A stretch of DNA of 64,000 nucleotides from Strigamia acuminata (GCA_949358305.1 OX442315.1:23402427-23466426); one strand, 5' to 3'; positions 46,679 to 60,400 are shown, numbered from the stretch's first letter. Numbers and translations are program-made. The notes: generated by a model not told the origin, from the sequence alone.

Positions 46679-47514
46679 AATTCTAAGAAAATGTCAGTAA
46701 TTATTATATTATATGCTACGGTAGTAATATAATAATTAATGATAAAAAAATGACTATTCCATTACAATTTGACAGCTTAATGCTTAGAAATATAAATATA
46801 TACTTTCGTAATCACACAGCTTGGAAATATTTTTAGAATTTGCCATGCATGACATGTATAAAATTAGAATAAATGAACCGTGACCTTTAAAAATGTGTTT
46901 ATAAAAAACTAATAGACTCGTGGGTAAAGCGGTGTCATATATTTTTTTAAATGCTGTTGTATTACTTGTATTTTTAAAACAAAAATATACAAACGTTTCC
47001 ATTTTCAGATTCAGGTAAGGCGCATTCATAAAGTCCTGTTTAATTATGCATATTTTCTTATTTAAATGTTGTGCACTCGCTCACTGCCTCTGAAAACAGA
47101 CTAAATCGCTGATATTTTTGAAGTTAAATCGAGAGTTGAAGTTGTTTAAAACAGTTTAAAAGTTGTTTAAAATGCTGATAGTCTAATTACTTTATGAATG
47201 CGCTTTCTGTTTTGGTTGTGTACTGTGTAATATAAAGGTTGGGTAATCAATCCTCTAATCTATTTACGGTATGTGTACATTTTACATTTCGCAAAATGCA
47301 GAATTGTTTTTATTCTGTTGAGAAATCAATTTTCTACGTTATGAAATAATTATGTAAGTGTGATAGTTTCTGAACATTCTACGAAATAAAGTGATAATTT
47401 TTATTATCTTCGAATAGTGAAGCCACCGACCAATAAATGTGTCGCACTGCTATAATCTTTTTAATTTTTTAAAATTTCACAAGTGGAATTACACATTTGA
47501 AAAAAAAAACCAAT
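46679..47514. other. Spacer with a MITE-like element, 3' of Tret1 and UIMC1
   Basis: Convergent 3' sequences with an inverted-repeat element at 47020-47203 (separate entry). No gene is seen. AATAAA on the plus strand near 47392 could serve Tret1 read-through transcripts. Confidence 0.5.
47020..47203. mobile_element. MITE-like element with perfect 15-bp inverted ends
   Basis: GCGCATTCATAAAGT at 47020-47034 is repeated perfectly in inverted form at 47189-47203, with weaker pairing continuing inward (TTTAATTA/TAATTAGA). The unit is 184 bp with no ORF. The ends share GCATTCAWAAA with the element at 21477-21616, so the two may belong to related families. Confidence 0.55.
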
Positions 47515-50257
47515 TCATTTCTTTTTGCGATCAACTTTACCGCTGATTTTGGTATGTCGTCCGCATTGTATCGGCACGCCTAGATAGCATTTTGAAATAT
47601 TAAAATAAATGTGTCTGCATTCAAAAAGTCCTTAATACTAACCACCAATAACCCTTTGGCACATATAGCAATCTTTTCTACCGTCATCTTCGCTACTAAA
47701 AATAGATGAATAAATCAAATGAAACGAATAAGTTACAACTCAAACTTACTCCTCGTCGTCGGAATCCTTCAATTCACACTGTTCAACATGTTCTTCGATT
47801 TCATCCAGTTTGAAAATTTCACGGCACACAGGGCACTCTACCGTTTGACTTTTATTTCGAGTCTAATCATACATAATAAAAAAAAATTTAATAAACCAAA
47901 ATTGCAAAATCGCCAATAAATTTCTTACATTCTTATCATCTTTGTATGCAAGCCGATTTTTCCACGGCATCAATACTGCAAGTTAATTGTACTGATCACT
48001 TTTAATCATTTTTATACACCAACAACATTACACCATATACAGTAAATAACCCATTTCAGATAAATATTAAAACCAAACAGGATATTTTTATTGAAAAATC
48101 AAAAAAAAAAAAAAAATGGATCTGGGAAAACTGATCATTTCCCTGTTTTTCCTTTGTTATTTTTACCCGAAAGAAAACTTGAATTATTATCTTTCTTCCT
48201 AAATCCCATAATTTTTTTCATGTAAGTTTGACTACTTTGATTCACATTCTGGTTTTCATCTTCTTCCATCTTGTTTGATGCATCATCAACACTTATAGAA
48301 TCTGGCGTGTTATTTTCAAATTCATCATCAGCTGGGACTAGCACATATAGTGGTTCTTCTTCGTCGATTGATTTTTTACGTCCGTAGCTCTTTCGCGACT
48401 TTTCTGGTTGAAAATTTAAATCAGGTTCATCGTTCAAATAAGACTTCAATTCGTCCTCTTTGCCGCTATCATCGTCATCATCATCAACATCATCATCATC
48501 AATCGTCATAGAAGCTTCACTTTCACTCTCTAATCTGGGTTTCTTTGGATTATTTGCCGAATCATCCAAATCGGAACGACATCCCCTCATAGCCATTTGA
48601 TACCATGTTTCTACATTTCGTGCCCGTTGTCCAGGTCGCAAAGCATCTATTGTCAACTTATTATGCCGTCCAACCACCACGGGATTGGACCAAGAAACCA
48701 CACGAGGCCCAATGTGCTCAACTTGCGACACACTCTCGATATAGTTATCAAAGTACTCCCTTATAACTTGAGTATACATTCGAGGTGTTGTGTCGGACGG
48801 TGCAAAAAGCGGTATGTGATTCAAGAAGGGCGATTCCCGGCTATAAAAGTAAGAATCTAAGTAAAATTGCAGTCATTTTCATGCATTTAACCAACCTATC
48901 TCTTCCGATTTGTCTGCGTGAAGATGATGAACTTGGACGCAACAACATAGGTCGATTTTTCGAAGAAATAGAGTCCTTACTTTCAGGTGTGTCCGAACCC
49001 TACGATAAATAAAATTAAACAACGGAATTCTTTTTTTCTACTACGAATTGTTAATAATTTAAAATGAAAAACAGCACTGTGTTTCTTTCAGAACCCAACC
49101 TTAAAACTAATATTAAACTAATATAAAAACTTATTAAAATTACTGTTTTAGCAACCGTTTCTTCGGTGGCATTGTCATCTAATGACACCAATTCCAGATC
49201 AGTTGTATTTTCCGACTGCCGAACTAAATTTGTAGTTTCCTTAACTACTGTAAAACTTGTGAAGATATTTCTCGGATTCTTTCTTTTCGTTACGTGTTGT
49301 GTGCTTCCAGTGATCACAAAGTCATCGTCACTAAGCGTTTAAAATATATCAATATATGTAAATTGTTACACAAAAACAACAACAAGTACTTGCCTGTCAG
49401 CCTTTTCGATTGCCTCTTCTATTTTTTCTTTAGATAAAAAATTGAGTGCCTACAAAATGTCTTTTTTTATTAACCTCCTCTAGTTTTTAATCATGCAGTG
49501 GAATATTACTTGAGAAAATGGACCTTTACCACGAAATAAATCGTCAGTCTGTTCTGAAGAATTATCAAATGACTCCTAAATAAACATAAAACAAAAATTA
49601 AATTACTGCACTTGATAAAATGTTAAAATAAAAAATTCACATTTTCTTTCGCCATTTGACGAGATTCCGAAATAGCACTCTGGAAAAAACGTAAAATTAA
49701 TTCAATTCAATTGTCAAATAAAATATTAATTCAATTGTGTTACCAAAATTTCCTTTTTTTGGGAATCCGTCATCCCATATTCAAACATCCCAGCATCTGC
49801 AATAAACATGAGATACAATCTGTACGTTTAAAAACTAAATTATATCATCTAACCTTTTAGTTGTTCGTCCACATCATTCGACATACTGCGGTGAAATACT
49901 TTTTGTGCGACGGCTGGTTGTGAACTCTCAATGACATCACTGTCAATGTCATCCAATTCCTACAATGTTAGTAAAGAACTTAACTTAAATTTAAGGTTGG
50001 GTTCGCTGGAATGTGCCACAGAAAACTTTTTTCTTTTTCTATTTAATTTGCTTTGATAGATAGCAAAACATAAAAACATCTGCGGAAACAATAATATTTT
50101 AGAATATCAGATAATTTACCACTTCGGAACGACGAGAAGATGTAGGCAAATCCGCAAGTTCTACATTGCTGTCTGCAAACTCCAATTGCGGTTGGTTTTG
50201 GTGTTTACCAGCTGGCTTCTTCCTTTTCATTTTATTTGGTTTTTTTCTTGCAGGCAT
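47515..50257 (-). CDS. UIMC1: UIMC1/RAP80-like ubiquitin-binding scaffold of the BRCA1-A complex
   Basis: Thirteen minus-strand exons: 50120-50257, 49854-49959, 49744-49796, 49641-49679, 49510-49575, 49394-49449, 49144-49330, 48896-48999, 48167-48840, 47929-47975, 47750-47862, 47646-47695 and 47515-47579. They join in phase to 565 residues. Order of features: basic N-terminus (MPARKKPNKMKRKK), UIM-like helices (MTDSQKKEILSAISESRQMA; ALNFLSKEKIEEAIEKADS), an acidic DDDFVIT that resembles a SUMO-interacting motif, then NHIPLFAPSDTTPRMYTQVI, which aligns with the vertebrate AIR region, an Asp-rich stretch, and a zinc finger (VECPVCREIF...HVEQCE) plus a second CYMC...CGRH finger. RAP80 reads K63-ubiquitin/SUMO at DNA breaks. 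It is weakly conserved, so the name rests on domain order; the exon chain itself is robust. One intron uses a GC donor. Confidence 0.8.
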
Positions 50258-50727
50258 ATTCACATAATCAGAAATATCTCAAATCAGATTTTTACGGATA
50301 ACGCAGAAGACAACATTTGAAACCTCGTTCGAAACATGGAGGCTGCAGTTAGCGACCTCTATATCAAAATCATTGAAATAAAACAATTAATTTAAAATAA
50401 AAAATTAAATTTAAAAATTAAAAAAAACCTCAGTTGAGTAATATAAATTAATTTTATAGATAAAATAATTTTATTTTATAATTTTTATTTGTCAATATTA
50501 TTTTAACGAGCCAATCAACATTCTCGTAACAATTTGGTGTTTTCAACCAATCACGACGCTCATCAAATAAACCTAAACTACAACAGGAGAGAAAAAAAAC
50601 TTATCCCTTTGAGAGAAGATGGCGCGCACGGCGATTTGCTTAGATTTTTCAGTTGCATCGGCCCGGAATCGGCCGCGAAAACACACCTTCTTGCGCTAGC
50701 AAGAAGTATATTCTGCAAACACAAACC
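50258..50727. promoter_or_regulatory. Bidirectional promoter between UIMC1 and TBC1D12/14
   Basis: A 470-base gap between divergent starts. AAGATGGCG at 50616-50624, 104 bases before the TBC start codon, matches the YY1/Pleiohomeotic core and also the insect CTCF core. The middle is very AT-rich. Confidence 0.45.
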
Positions 50728-53700
50728 ATGAAGAACATTGCAGTTGATTTAGAAGGAGGTAAACTTGAATCTTGCTTTATTCATCCTCATCCCGACCTTG
50801 GTTTAAAGTCCCCAGCAAACATGGGCAAACCGCTTATAGGAGGAAAAACGGACTTTTCGCATGAATTTTCTTCCTGTAATAGAGACGGTGTGGATTTTTT
50901 AATAGCGCAACCGTGCACAAATCACGTGTGGAAGTCGAGAGATCCAAAGGAGTGTTTATTCTTGGAAACATCGAAACCAAATGGTATACGTTCCTGTCAG
51001 TGTAGGCCAATTGATAAAAGCGAGATATCGGATAATTCGGAGTCAGATGACGGGTGCCAGATGACTAGTTGCCCTCTAAATAAGCTTCAAGTTGTATGCA
51101 CGGCGGATGTGGCTAAAATTGTGCCATTAATTTCTCATAACCACCATCAAGGCGTCAGGATCAAATCAGACATCTGTCAAGACGAAAACACCGCACAGGT
51201 CATGCGTACAATAACATCGGATGGAAGTACAAAAAGCCTGGACATGAGTGACACTGTGGCGTTGGAAAAGGTTCTTTTCAGTCCAAGGACTAAACAATTA
51301 CACATCATATCTGTGGACTCGGAAACGGTGGATTCGAACGAAGAAATTCACAGTTTTAATGGGTGCCGCGGGTTGGAGTGCATCGAAGAAGGCGCGGAAA
51401 ATGCGGACGGCGACGAGGAAAACAACAGAGACGTTCACGTGGATGCTCTGACTTGTGAAAGTCTTCGAAATAGTTTGCAGCGAGCTGCTACTTCGGCCTC
51501 ATCTTTCTCGAGTATTTCTAGTTTGAGTACAAATGCCGATTCGTGCACTACGGCTGCAGACAGAGATAGCCGAGCCCCTTTGACCGATGCCGAAGATGGT
51601 GCGAAGGATTGTCAAGATCAGACTGTTAATTATAATAATAATTTGGTAATACACGAGAAGGACGAGGCGAACGGCGCTAAACCTAAAAGGAAAGGTTTAA
51701 CGCATTTTTTAACGAGGTAACTAATGATTAATTTATTATTATTATTACTTTGTGCTGAATTTCCCTTTGCGCGGAATGTTTGGGTCATTCAGTCAAACTT
51801 GGGTCAGAGTATTTATTTATCTAGGTATTTTTGGGTACAGTAAAAAAAAATAAGTGTGTTTGGTTATATAATGTGATAAAACATGCGCAGCTTTAACATT
51901 TTATTTGCAGGAAAAAAAATAGAAAAAAAGTTGTTTGCAATGAGATTATAACTTTTTTTTTTTGGTGTTAATAGAGTTTTCGTCTTGGGAATTTGTTTCA
52001 ATTGTTTATTATTTCCTATTTAATCAATATGGAAAAGCGAATTTGAACTGTTGGTTGAAAGAGTTGAAAGACCCTCGTGATAATGGGGAAAAAAAAGAAA
52101 TTAATGAGCAGATGTGTGTCACAGTTTGGGTGTGGATCAGTAGTTGAGGAATTTGTTGGAACTATTGAAATGGGGAAATGAATTCTGATCAACACAAAAG
52201 GTTTTTATGTTGTGGAATGTAGCAAATCCAGAATCAGCTCTTTCTCACCGTGCGGAAAAATGGTTCCACTGACGTCTCAAAAGCACACTAATATATTCGT
52301 GAAGCATTCAATGGAATCAAGGGCAGGTTCACCAAGACATTTCCTGCACAGGACAAAGACAAACCTACTTCCTTAAAAATGTTATATAAAATATTTCAAA
52401 AAAAATTAAAATTTTTTATTTAAAAATATTTTATTGGAAATAAGAAATTTTAGCATCAAAAAATGGTTTAAAATTCTTGTGGGATCGATTTCAGGTGGTA
52501 GGTAAAGTTTTTATTTATTTATTATTATTATCTTTTTTTATGTTTTATATTTTTTATTTTATCCTATTTATTCAACTTTGGATGTTATATAAAGTCATAA
52601 ACATAATACCAGTGCGCGTGTAGCGAGTTGATGTTTTGAAACTTGTGCGTTTAAGGTTAGGTTACGACCTTCGCGAAGAAATATTTGAAATATTCGAAAT
52701 ATTTTTTTTTATTAGTCCAAAATAAAAACGGAAATGTGATCGGACCATTGACTGCAATTGTTAGAAGAGTTTTTATACTGTATGAATAAGTCATGTGATG
52801 ATACATTTAATTGGATCAGAATTCGTTGTCCTCAATTCGTGGCTAAAAGAAAAAATACTTGATAATCTGTGGTTTTTTTTGTTGTTGTTGTTTTAACGGT
52901 TTAATTTTCAGAGAAGAATAAGTTGTAATGAAGTTAATGATATTTTTAGAAAGGAATTAAATTTGCCCGTGTGAAATCAACGAGTACAATCTAGATTGTT
53001 TGGTGAAATTTTGGTAAATCAGTGACCGGAAAAGTTACACTTGGCAGTTTTTAGACGGGAAAAATAAGATGCACAAGTGCGAGCTAGAAAATCCAATTAA
53101 TTAATTACATTGGAGGAAAATTAAATTGAGGAAAAGTTATTGCTTTGCAGTTCGTTGTGCTAAAAAAAGATTGAAAACAAAATGAAAAATATATTTTCCT
53201 CAAAAGAGGAAACATGAATTTTTTAAGTATTATTATTATATTTTAATTTTAATACTAAAATACTGTCCTTGAAGTTTTAATGTTTGATTTTGTTACTGGT
53301 AAACTGATGACGTCGGAATTTAATTTTGTGAGAAAAATCTCATCCGCACTTGGTCATTTACCTTTGCACTTTTAATGTGAGATAAGATGAATGTTTTCAA
53401 TTTTTTTTCAAATTTATAACTTAAAAGTATTTTTTATTTTATCAGTACAGTCTTCTGAAGTATAAAAAAATAAACAAATAAATTTGCTATGGAAAATAAA
53501 ATGGATTTGAATTTTTATTATTATCAATATGAACTCGTGTTAACATGGTAAATGGCGTGAACAACAGGATGTGAACCGATACCCAATTTCCAGCAAGAAA
53601 ACCTTGATTGTTTCCGTTGAAATTCGAATATAAGATTTTATTTTTTTTTCTTTTATAAGTGGAAAAGTCAAGTGGATGAGAAAATAAATTGCAAAATACT

Positions 53701-56336
53701 GTGTTTATGTATTTCGTAAATTTTAATTAATGGCGGTTTTAGTTGTAAATATTTAGTTTTTTTTTTTCTCTTTCTTTTTCTAGAAATCTGTTTTCTTGGA
53801 AGGCCAAAGACACTCCTTCAATGCCTCCAATTTCTCCGCCTTCATGGGGATTGTTTAGTAAGGAGACACCGACAAGTGAAAATATCAATGCAGTTGATGA
53901 AGTTGAGGTATTGAGTTTTATCGGTTTGGTTTTATGGTTTGATCTGAAACGAATAATAATTCCTTGTTTATATTATTCTTAAGAATGCATCAACAAGTAC
54001 CACAAAACTGGAGAAGGTAATATAAGAATTGGAAGAAAAATTGCTTCGAGAGATTTTTCAATTTATTTTTTATTTTTTTTAAATATTAGCTCAAATCGTC
54101 ACAAAATAATTTCCGATTGCCAAAACACAAAACGAATTTTCTTTTTAATCCTTCATCGACAACAGCTTTAATTTTGGAAAATCGTCCGACGTAAGTCATA
54201 ATGTGATTGATTGACACATGAATTGATTTGTTTTGAAATAGAGATTAAATTTGGGAAATCATGTGAAAGTAATAGATATGATCTAGTAGCCTTTAATCGA
54301 TCGTAATTTCTAAAAAAAAAAAAAGAAAAGAAAAAAGTACTTATTATGCAACTTGATTAAATATTGCAGCACAAATTAACAATGTCTGAAATTACAATTG
54401 CAACAATCCATTTATAATATTTTAATGGCAGGGACATAATAAACAGAATCAAAAACTCGTTAGTTTCAAAATCAATCCAGTTTACGTATATAAAGCACAT
54501 TTCGAATGAATCTCTTTTAGATTTAATTTTAAGATGCTCTGGTATCGCGTTGTATCTTCAGCTTATCCTAAAACGAGGCCAATGGTGGAAATTAGTGAAA
54601 AATTGTGGTTTAAAAAATTAGGAAAAGAAAGTGGAAAAACAAAAGTTCTGTGGTACCGAACTCTGGCTAAAAAAGAAACGAGGTTGTTGTGGTATCAGAG
54701 ACTCGGATTTAAAAACAAATTGAATTAGGGTGCAATTTTTAAAGACTTTTAAATACCCCTTGTATTTTTATTTTAATTTTTATTTTTTTTACAGAAATTT
54801 ACCAGCTAAATCAGTAGAAGAAGAACAAAAACATCGACACCAGTATGAGCAAATGATAGAAGCAGTGAAGAAAAAAGGTTAAATCTAAAAGATATTTTGA
54901 ATGAATAAAATTAATATTAAATATGTTTTATATAGAATTAAAAGAAGCGAAATTAAGAAAACGATTGCACGAACAGCAGTTAAAAAACGAAGAACTTATA
55001 GTACAAGCATCGAAAATATGGAACAACGAAATTTTGCCAAATTGGGAAACTATGTACATATTTCAATTCATTTTATTTTTAAATCGAAAAACCAAATGCA
55101 GAAAATTTTATCATTCTAGGAAGTCGGCACGGAAAACTAAAGAGTTATGGTGGTTGGGGATACCACCTTCGGTGCGAGGCAAAGTGTGGAAGCTGGCCAT
55201 AGGCAACGACCTCAACATAACGTCAGGTGATTTTTAAAAAAATAAAAATACGGTATAAGGCTAGAGAGATAAATTTATTTTAATTTTAATTTTTAGAATT
55301 ATACGAAATTTGTGTAAATCGTGCTCAGCACCGCATTCGTATGGCGTCGGAATCGGGGAGCACGTCAGAAGAGGAATGTGACGATTCATCTCCTGACAAG
55401 GAAAGTTCAGTCGAACTAATTAAGTTAGATGTGGCTCGAACTTTTCCATTACTTTGTATTTTTCAAAAGGTTTGACTTGCATTTGTCAGTATTTAAAAAA
55501 GAAAGAAAAAAACTTTAATTATTATATTTGTTTGTAGGGTGGGCCGTATTACGATTTGCTGCACAGCTTATTAGGAGCGTATGTTTGCTATCGACCAGAC
55601 ATTGGTTATTTACAAGGGATGTCTTTTCTCGCTGCTGTGTTGATTCTTAATTTGGATGTGGCTGATGCGTTTATTTGTTTTGCTAATTTACTCAACAAAC
55701 CGTGTCAGTTGGCATTTTTTAGGCTCATTGAACCAATGGTAACGAAATGACATTAATTTAAGTTTTCCATTAGTTTTAATCTAATTAATATTGCTTTTGT
55801 TGATTTGTTTAGATGAAGTCGTACTTTACAACTTATGAGGAATTTTTCATGGAAAACCTTCCTAAATTATTTCGTCATTTTAAAAAACACAAAGTTGAAC
55901 CGGATCTTTACCTAATCGATTGGTAATAAGGAATTATCAAAAATTCAATTTTGTGTTAAAATTAATTGAATTTCTAAATTCTATTTCTAGGATATACACA
56001 CTGTACAGCAAATCATTGCCATTGGATGTCGCTAGTCGAGTATGGGATGTGTTTTACCGTGATGGAGAAGAGTTTTTGTTTCAAACAGCTTTAGGTAACA
56101 AAACATAAACGACAAACAAGAACATGACTAATTCTGATGTTTCAGGTATTCTTTATTTACACGAAGAACTTTTGCTTGACATGGATTTCATTCACATTGT
56201 TCAGTTCCTCACTAAACTTCCCGACGATATTTCTGGAATAAGCTTATTTGATTCTATAGAATTGGTTCGAATGAGTATCGATAAGAAACATTTTAATCAG
56301 GTATTAACATTTCATTCCGAACCGTCGGACACGTGA
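50728..56336 (+). CDS. TBC1D12/14: TBC1D12/TBC1D14-type Rab GTPase-activating protein
   Basis: Exons 50728-51716, 53784-53907, 53984-54016, 54090-54190, 54795-54877, 54936-55053, 55120-55226, 55297-55469, 55538-55738, 55813-55922, 55991-56094 and 56146-56336 join in phase to 777 residues. The long first exon is disordered, rich in Ser/Asp/Cys. Then come LTHFLTRNLFSW, the conserved [18 protein letters not shown] coiled coil, and a full TBC domain: [20 protein letters not shown], the arginine-finger IDW-type region, [20 protein letters not shown] (glutamine finger YLQGM), [20 protein letters not shown], and [18 protein letters not shown]1D14 and TBC1D12 act on Rab11/recycling endosomes and starvation-induced autophagy. 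The two cannot be told apart here and probably share one invertebrate parent gene. A 600-base intron (54191-54794) contains a possible alternative exon. Confidence 0.93.
51717..53783 (+). other. TBC1D12/14: First intron of TBC1D12/14
   Basis: 2.07 kb, the longest intron of this gene, AT-rich. I see no confident ORF, RNA gene or mobile element in it. A second promoter for a short isoform beginning near exon 2 is possible but not shown. Confidence 0.6.
54521..54728 (+). other. Possible alternative terminal exon inside a TBC1D12/14 intron
   Basis: A good acceptor (TCTCTTTTAG ending at 54520) opens a frame that is phase-compatible with exon 4 and runs 68 codons to a stop. It contains a recurring aromatic-basic motif: [23 protein letters not shown] and LLWYQRLG. 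It is not in the family consensus I know. See findings. Confidence 0.3.
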
Positions 56337-57432
56337 CGAAGCATAGCTGTTAATAGTTGATTGAAGAAATTTGTGTACGATAGTGCCAAGTATGAAGATT
56401 TACTTTTGAGATTTAAAAGTTTTCTTTGAAGAAATGCGGAAGATGCTAATTCAGTTTGTGAACTCTTCTACTTTTGCTCATACTGGGAGGGGTAAATGTG
56501 TGTATTTTTGGAATTGAAACTGATGAAATGTTTTATTTCATCACTTGGTTACAGTTTTACGTTTAATATTATTTTGGTAGAATTACCTAACTAACATTCC
56601 AGAAATTTAATTACTGATCATGTAGAAATGTGAATACAAGATTTGTTAATGGTTCTATTCTATCTATACCTTGTAAATATGTTTTATTATAGCTTTGGAT
56701 GAAGACAGATGTTAATATTAGAATCAACGATAAACAATTTAACATTTGATCACCTCCTTGATTTGATTTTGAGCAAAGCAATAGGTTCGCTCACCGAAAG
56801 AAGCTTTTCTACTCTGTCGAAATGAAATGAAATTTTTTCTTTTTTGTGATATATGTTATTGGAGTTTAGCCGAAATTTGTACGGTCGTGCGGCCGTTTGT
56901 TAAATGAATTTTTGTACCGTAGAAAATTAGAATTAGTTTTAATACAGTAAATTCAGTACCTTAAACTAAACTTATCAAAATTTTGATCGTTTAGGGCAGA
57001 GCTGATTTATGATTTGAAAATCCGTTAAATTATAAGAAAATTCTGAATCATGTTGGAATTTGGAAGTTTAAAAAAATAAAAATTTAAGGTCAATCAAAAA
57101 TAATAAATACTGTTAACAGTATTGAGCTCAGTCTACAGTCTACAAGGAGGAACATACAATTTTTCTCTGTTCATGTATAAAATACACTTCAAATACTCAA
57201 GATTAATATTTCTATTTACTCGTACATATTAATTAGTTTATAAAATTGTAAATATTCGAAATGTAAATTAAAACATTCCTGGTATTTCCATTGCATATGC
57301 ATTTTTATTGTTTTCGCTTACAAATTATGGAATTTTGTGTTATTTGCTGCCACCAGGTGCACCGACTAAAAACCTAATAGATGAAAAGGAGGAAATTAGA
57401 CCGGTGTATTTTCTTGTTTATTAATAAATTGT
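56337..57432. other. Convergent 3' ends of TBC1D12/14 and MMS19
   Basis: About 1.1 kb of AT-rich, probably untranslated sequence. At 57346-57360, GCTGCCACCAGGTGC is, on the minus strand, a near match to the CTCF core (GGTGGCAG). No gene is seen. Confidence 0.5.
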
Positions 57433-60400
57433 TTACCAATTTCCTCGTGTGATAACAGCAACTTGCCTCACCAATCTTTTCTTATCGCCTAAACATTGCG
57501 TCAATCCTTTAACTACGTCAGACTTCAGCGGTAAAATGATGTATGTTGGTTGTTCGCAGCTGGCATTTAGACAATGGAGCGCTGCCATTCGAATTTTCTA
57601 TTATCAAAATCGCAATTAATTTTATTTCCGCAACAAATAAATTTAAAAAAAATAATAATAATAATAACTAACCAAAGTTGAGCCATTCTGTGCAATTCGA
57701 AGGAAATGAGGAATTAATGTTGTAATGTGTGAGGTTAATGATAACGGAAAAGAAGTTATCAGATTTTTAAGTGTTGAAAGGGTTGTGAGCAATAAATTTA
57801 TGTTTTCGTAAGAAATCAATCCTTTGGATAGTAATGGAATCAACTGAAATAATAAATTCGCATTAGAAAATTCCATTTTCTAAACAACTAAACTGCGTAA
57901 TTACCGAATTAATTTCTTCAAATAAAACTTGCTGGGGTAAATGTTGAAGCTGATGCAAAATGGCAATTAAATGATTCGATTTGATTTCTAAAAAAAAAAA
58001 AAATATTAAATATTATTATTACCATTAAAATTTAACACTCATCACCATTAGTTTCAGCTGCATTAAAGCCGTTCATTAACTTAGAAATAGTCGTATGGTA
58101 GAATCGTTGACGATACATAATTCGGACTATCGCATGTCGTTCGACAGATAACACGTCATCAACACGCGTAATCACTTCAAATCCATTAGCGGCTTCTTGT
58201 CCCAGACTATCATCGGATAAAAGTTGAATGTATCTATTTATCCACATCTCCATACTGGGATGACCTCTTAAAACCAACGCTTTGGTAAGCCAAGTCAACA
58301 TCACTATTCCTTTATTTTGGCTGTTTTCTTCTCCAGTTAGAAGACTGTTAGTGGATTCCATTAGACTTTTTAATATATCATCCAAATATGAACCTGAAAT
58401 AAAGAAATGTTTAATTACAAGCTGCTTTTTGGCTTAAACCAGACAAAACTAAGCGAACCTTCGTGGTACTTATTTACAATTGAAGCTACCATCTGAACTA
58501 GAAATAAAACTGTCTCGCTTGAAGAATCGTTTATCAATTTATCCAATTGTAAAATTACATCTTTAATATCCTGTCCAAATGCCTAAACAGAAAAGGTGAT
58601 ACTGAAATGGGGAAATTAATAATATAAGTCAGGCTCTTACTTCCGCAGGCGCAGAGCAGATCACCGAATTAATCATCTGTATAGTTGCGTGCGATTCTGA
58701 ATTTAGATACGAGAAAAGCACCGGGAAAAGAATATTTTGCAGCAGGTCGCACGTTTTGCTGTAAAGAATATTATAAAATTAATCATTTATCTCAAATTTT
58801 TCATAATAAAAATAGAAAAAAAAACCTTATTGGTAAATCTTTAGCAATTTCCCCAAACACGGATGATAATTGTGATATTACATTATGCTCTTTAAAAGCG
58901 GATAGCTTTTTAATCATTTCCTTATTTATTAATGGGACTATGATAAGGTCACACAGATAAGAAGTTTCGTTATGTTTTGGCTTGTTCTTGATCACTTCAT
59001 TAAGGCAGCTGACAGCATGTGGAAGTCGGTCTACGGTCAATTGATTCTCGTTGCAGTCTAATATGCTATTTAAATGCTGTATTAGTACTGGGATAATATT
59101 TCTTGTCACTGAATCTTGAACACTGATGGCGGTAACTGCAGCTAAGGCATTATGGTAGGTGGTTTCGCAATTATCTTCGCAAGAAAAATAAATTCCATTT
59201 TATTTTTTGCACTATCACACGCAATACAAACTTACCCGTTGCTATTTCAGGAAACAATTTCGGTAAAATTTGAGATTCAGCTTTATCTGTATGTCGCGTA
59301 GCAACTGTTTTCAGTGCTAGTAAATTTCGCTTTCTACAAAACGTACAATAAAAATAAAAAAAAATATTTTAAAAAAATTAAAAATTATTTCCAAAATTTC
59401 ACACGTTCAAAATGCACACACCGAATATTTTTACTGGGATGATTTAGAGCAATTGCGAGAAAATGTTTTATCAGTAAATTGCACGCAGCTGAACTCAATA
59501 AATCAGGCACTTGGATCATTATATCAAAACCAATTATAGCTGACTCGCAAAAAATTTCTTCATCCGAAGATAACAGCGTCATATACAGATTTACGACTGA
59601 TGCGATTTCCGTTGAAACTGTAAACAAACGAAATATTAAATTTAAAAATCTCCCGCGCCAGCAATACGCTTCCAACCGTGACTATTTTGTGACACTCGTC
59701 TTATCCTACACACTATTAAAAAAGCATTCAGAATATCTAGAATTATTTTCCGCTTATTCAGCTGCGTGTGAATATTGTATTGTTGCATCAGAAGTGGTAT
59801 AACCATTAATAGAATTTTCTGACATGCTAAATCAGACGAGTGAGCTGCAGCTTGTAAAATTCTTGCACTGGGATGCATCAACTTGAGTTCCGGTTCGCAT
59901 AGGTATTTCTGACATTCTGAGCAAATTTCTTCCAAAAATTCGTCCAGGACAGACGTGCCGTCAGCCTGAAATAAATTCAATACATCAAGTATCCCTGCAT
60001 CAAAATTGCATGAAAATATCAACCTTCTTGACAGACAATGAAGCTGATTTAATTAAAGCTGTTACAGCAGCTAATGCTTTAGTTTCTACATTTTCATTAG
60101 CGCCTAAAAAAATCTGCAGATAAAAATTAAATTAAATTCAAGGGTTGTTGAGATATTTTTTCCTCCAAAAAATGTCTTACTTCTCGCCTAATAGAACTCC
60201 AGATGGAAGAAAAAAACTTCTTTATTTCAGTTACGTCGTACGTTTCGCAACAAGTATTCTGAAATTAATATATTAGGCTTAAATTGTTCAAGTTATCTAT
60301 GTATATAAAACAAAACCTACCAATGTTTGAAGTGCATCTATTTTGGCATCGATAATGGAGGAGTCTAGTTTTTCAATCAGTAGTGGTAAGCAATATGGTG

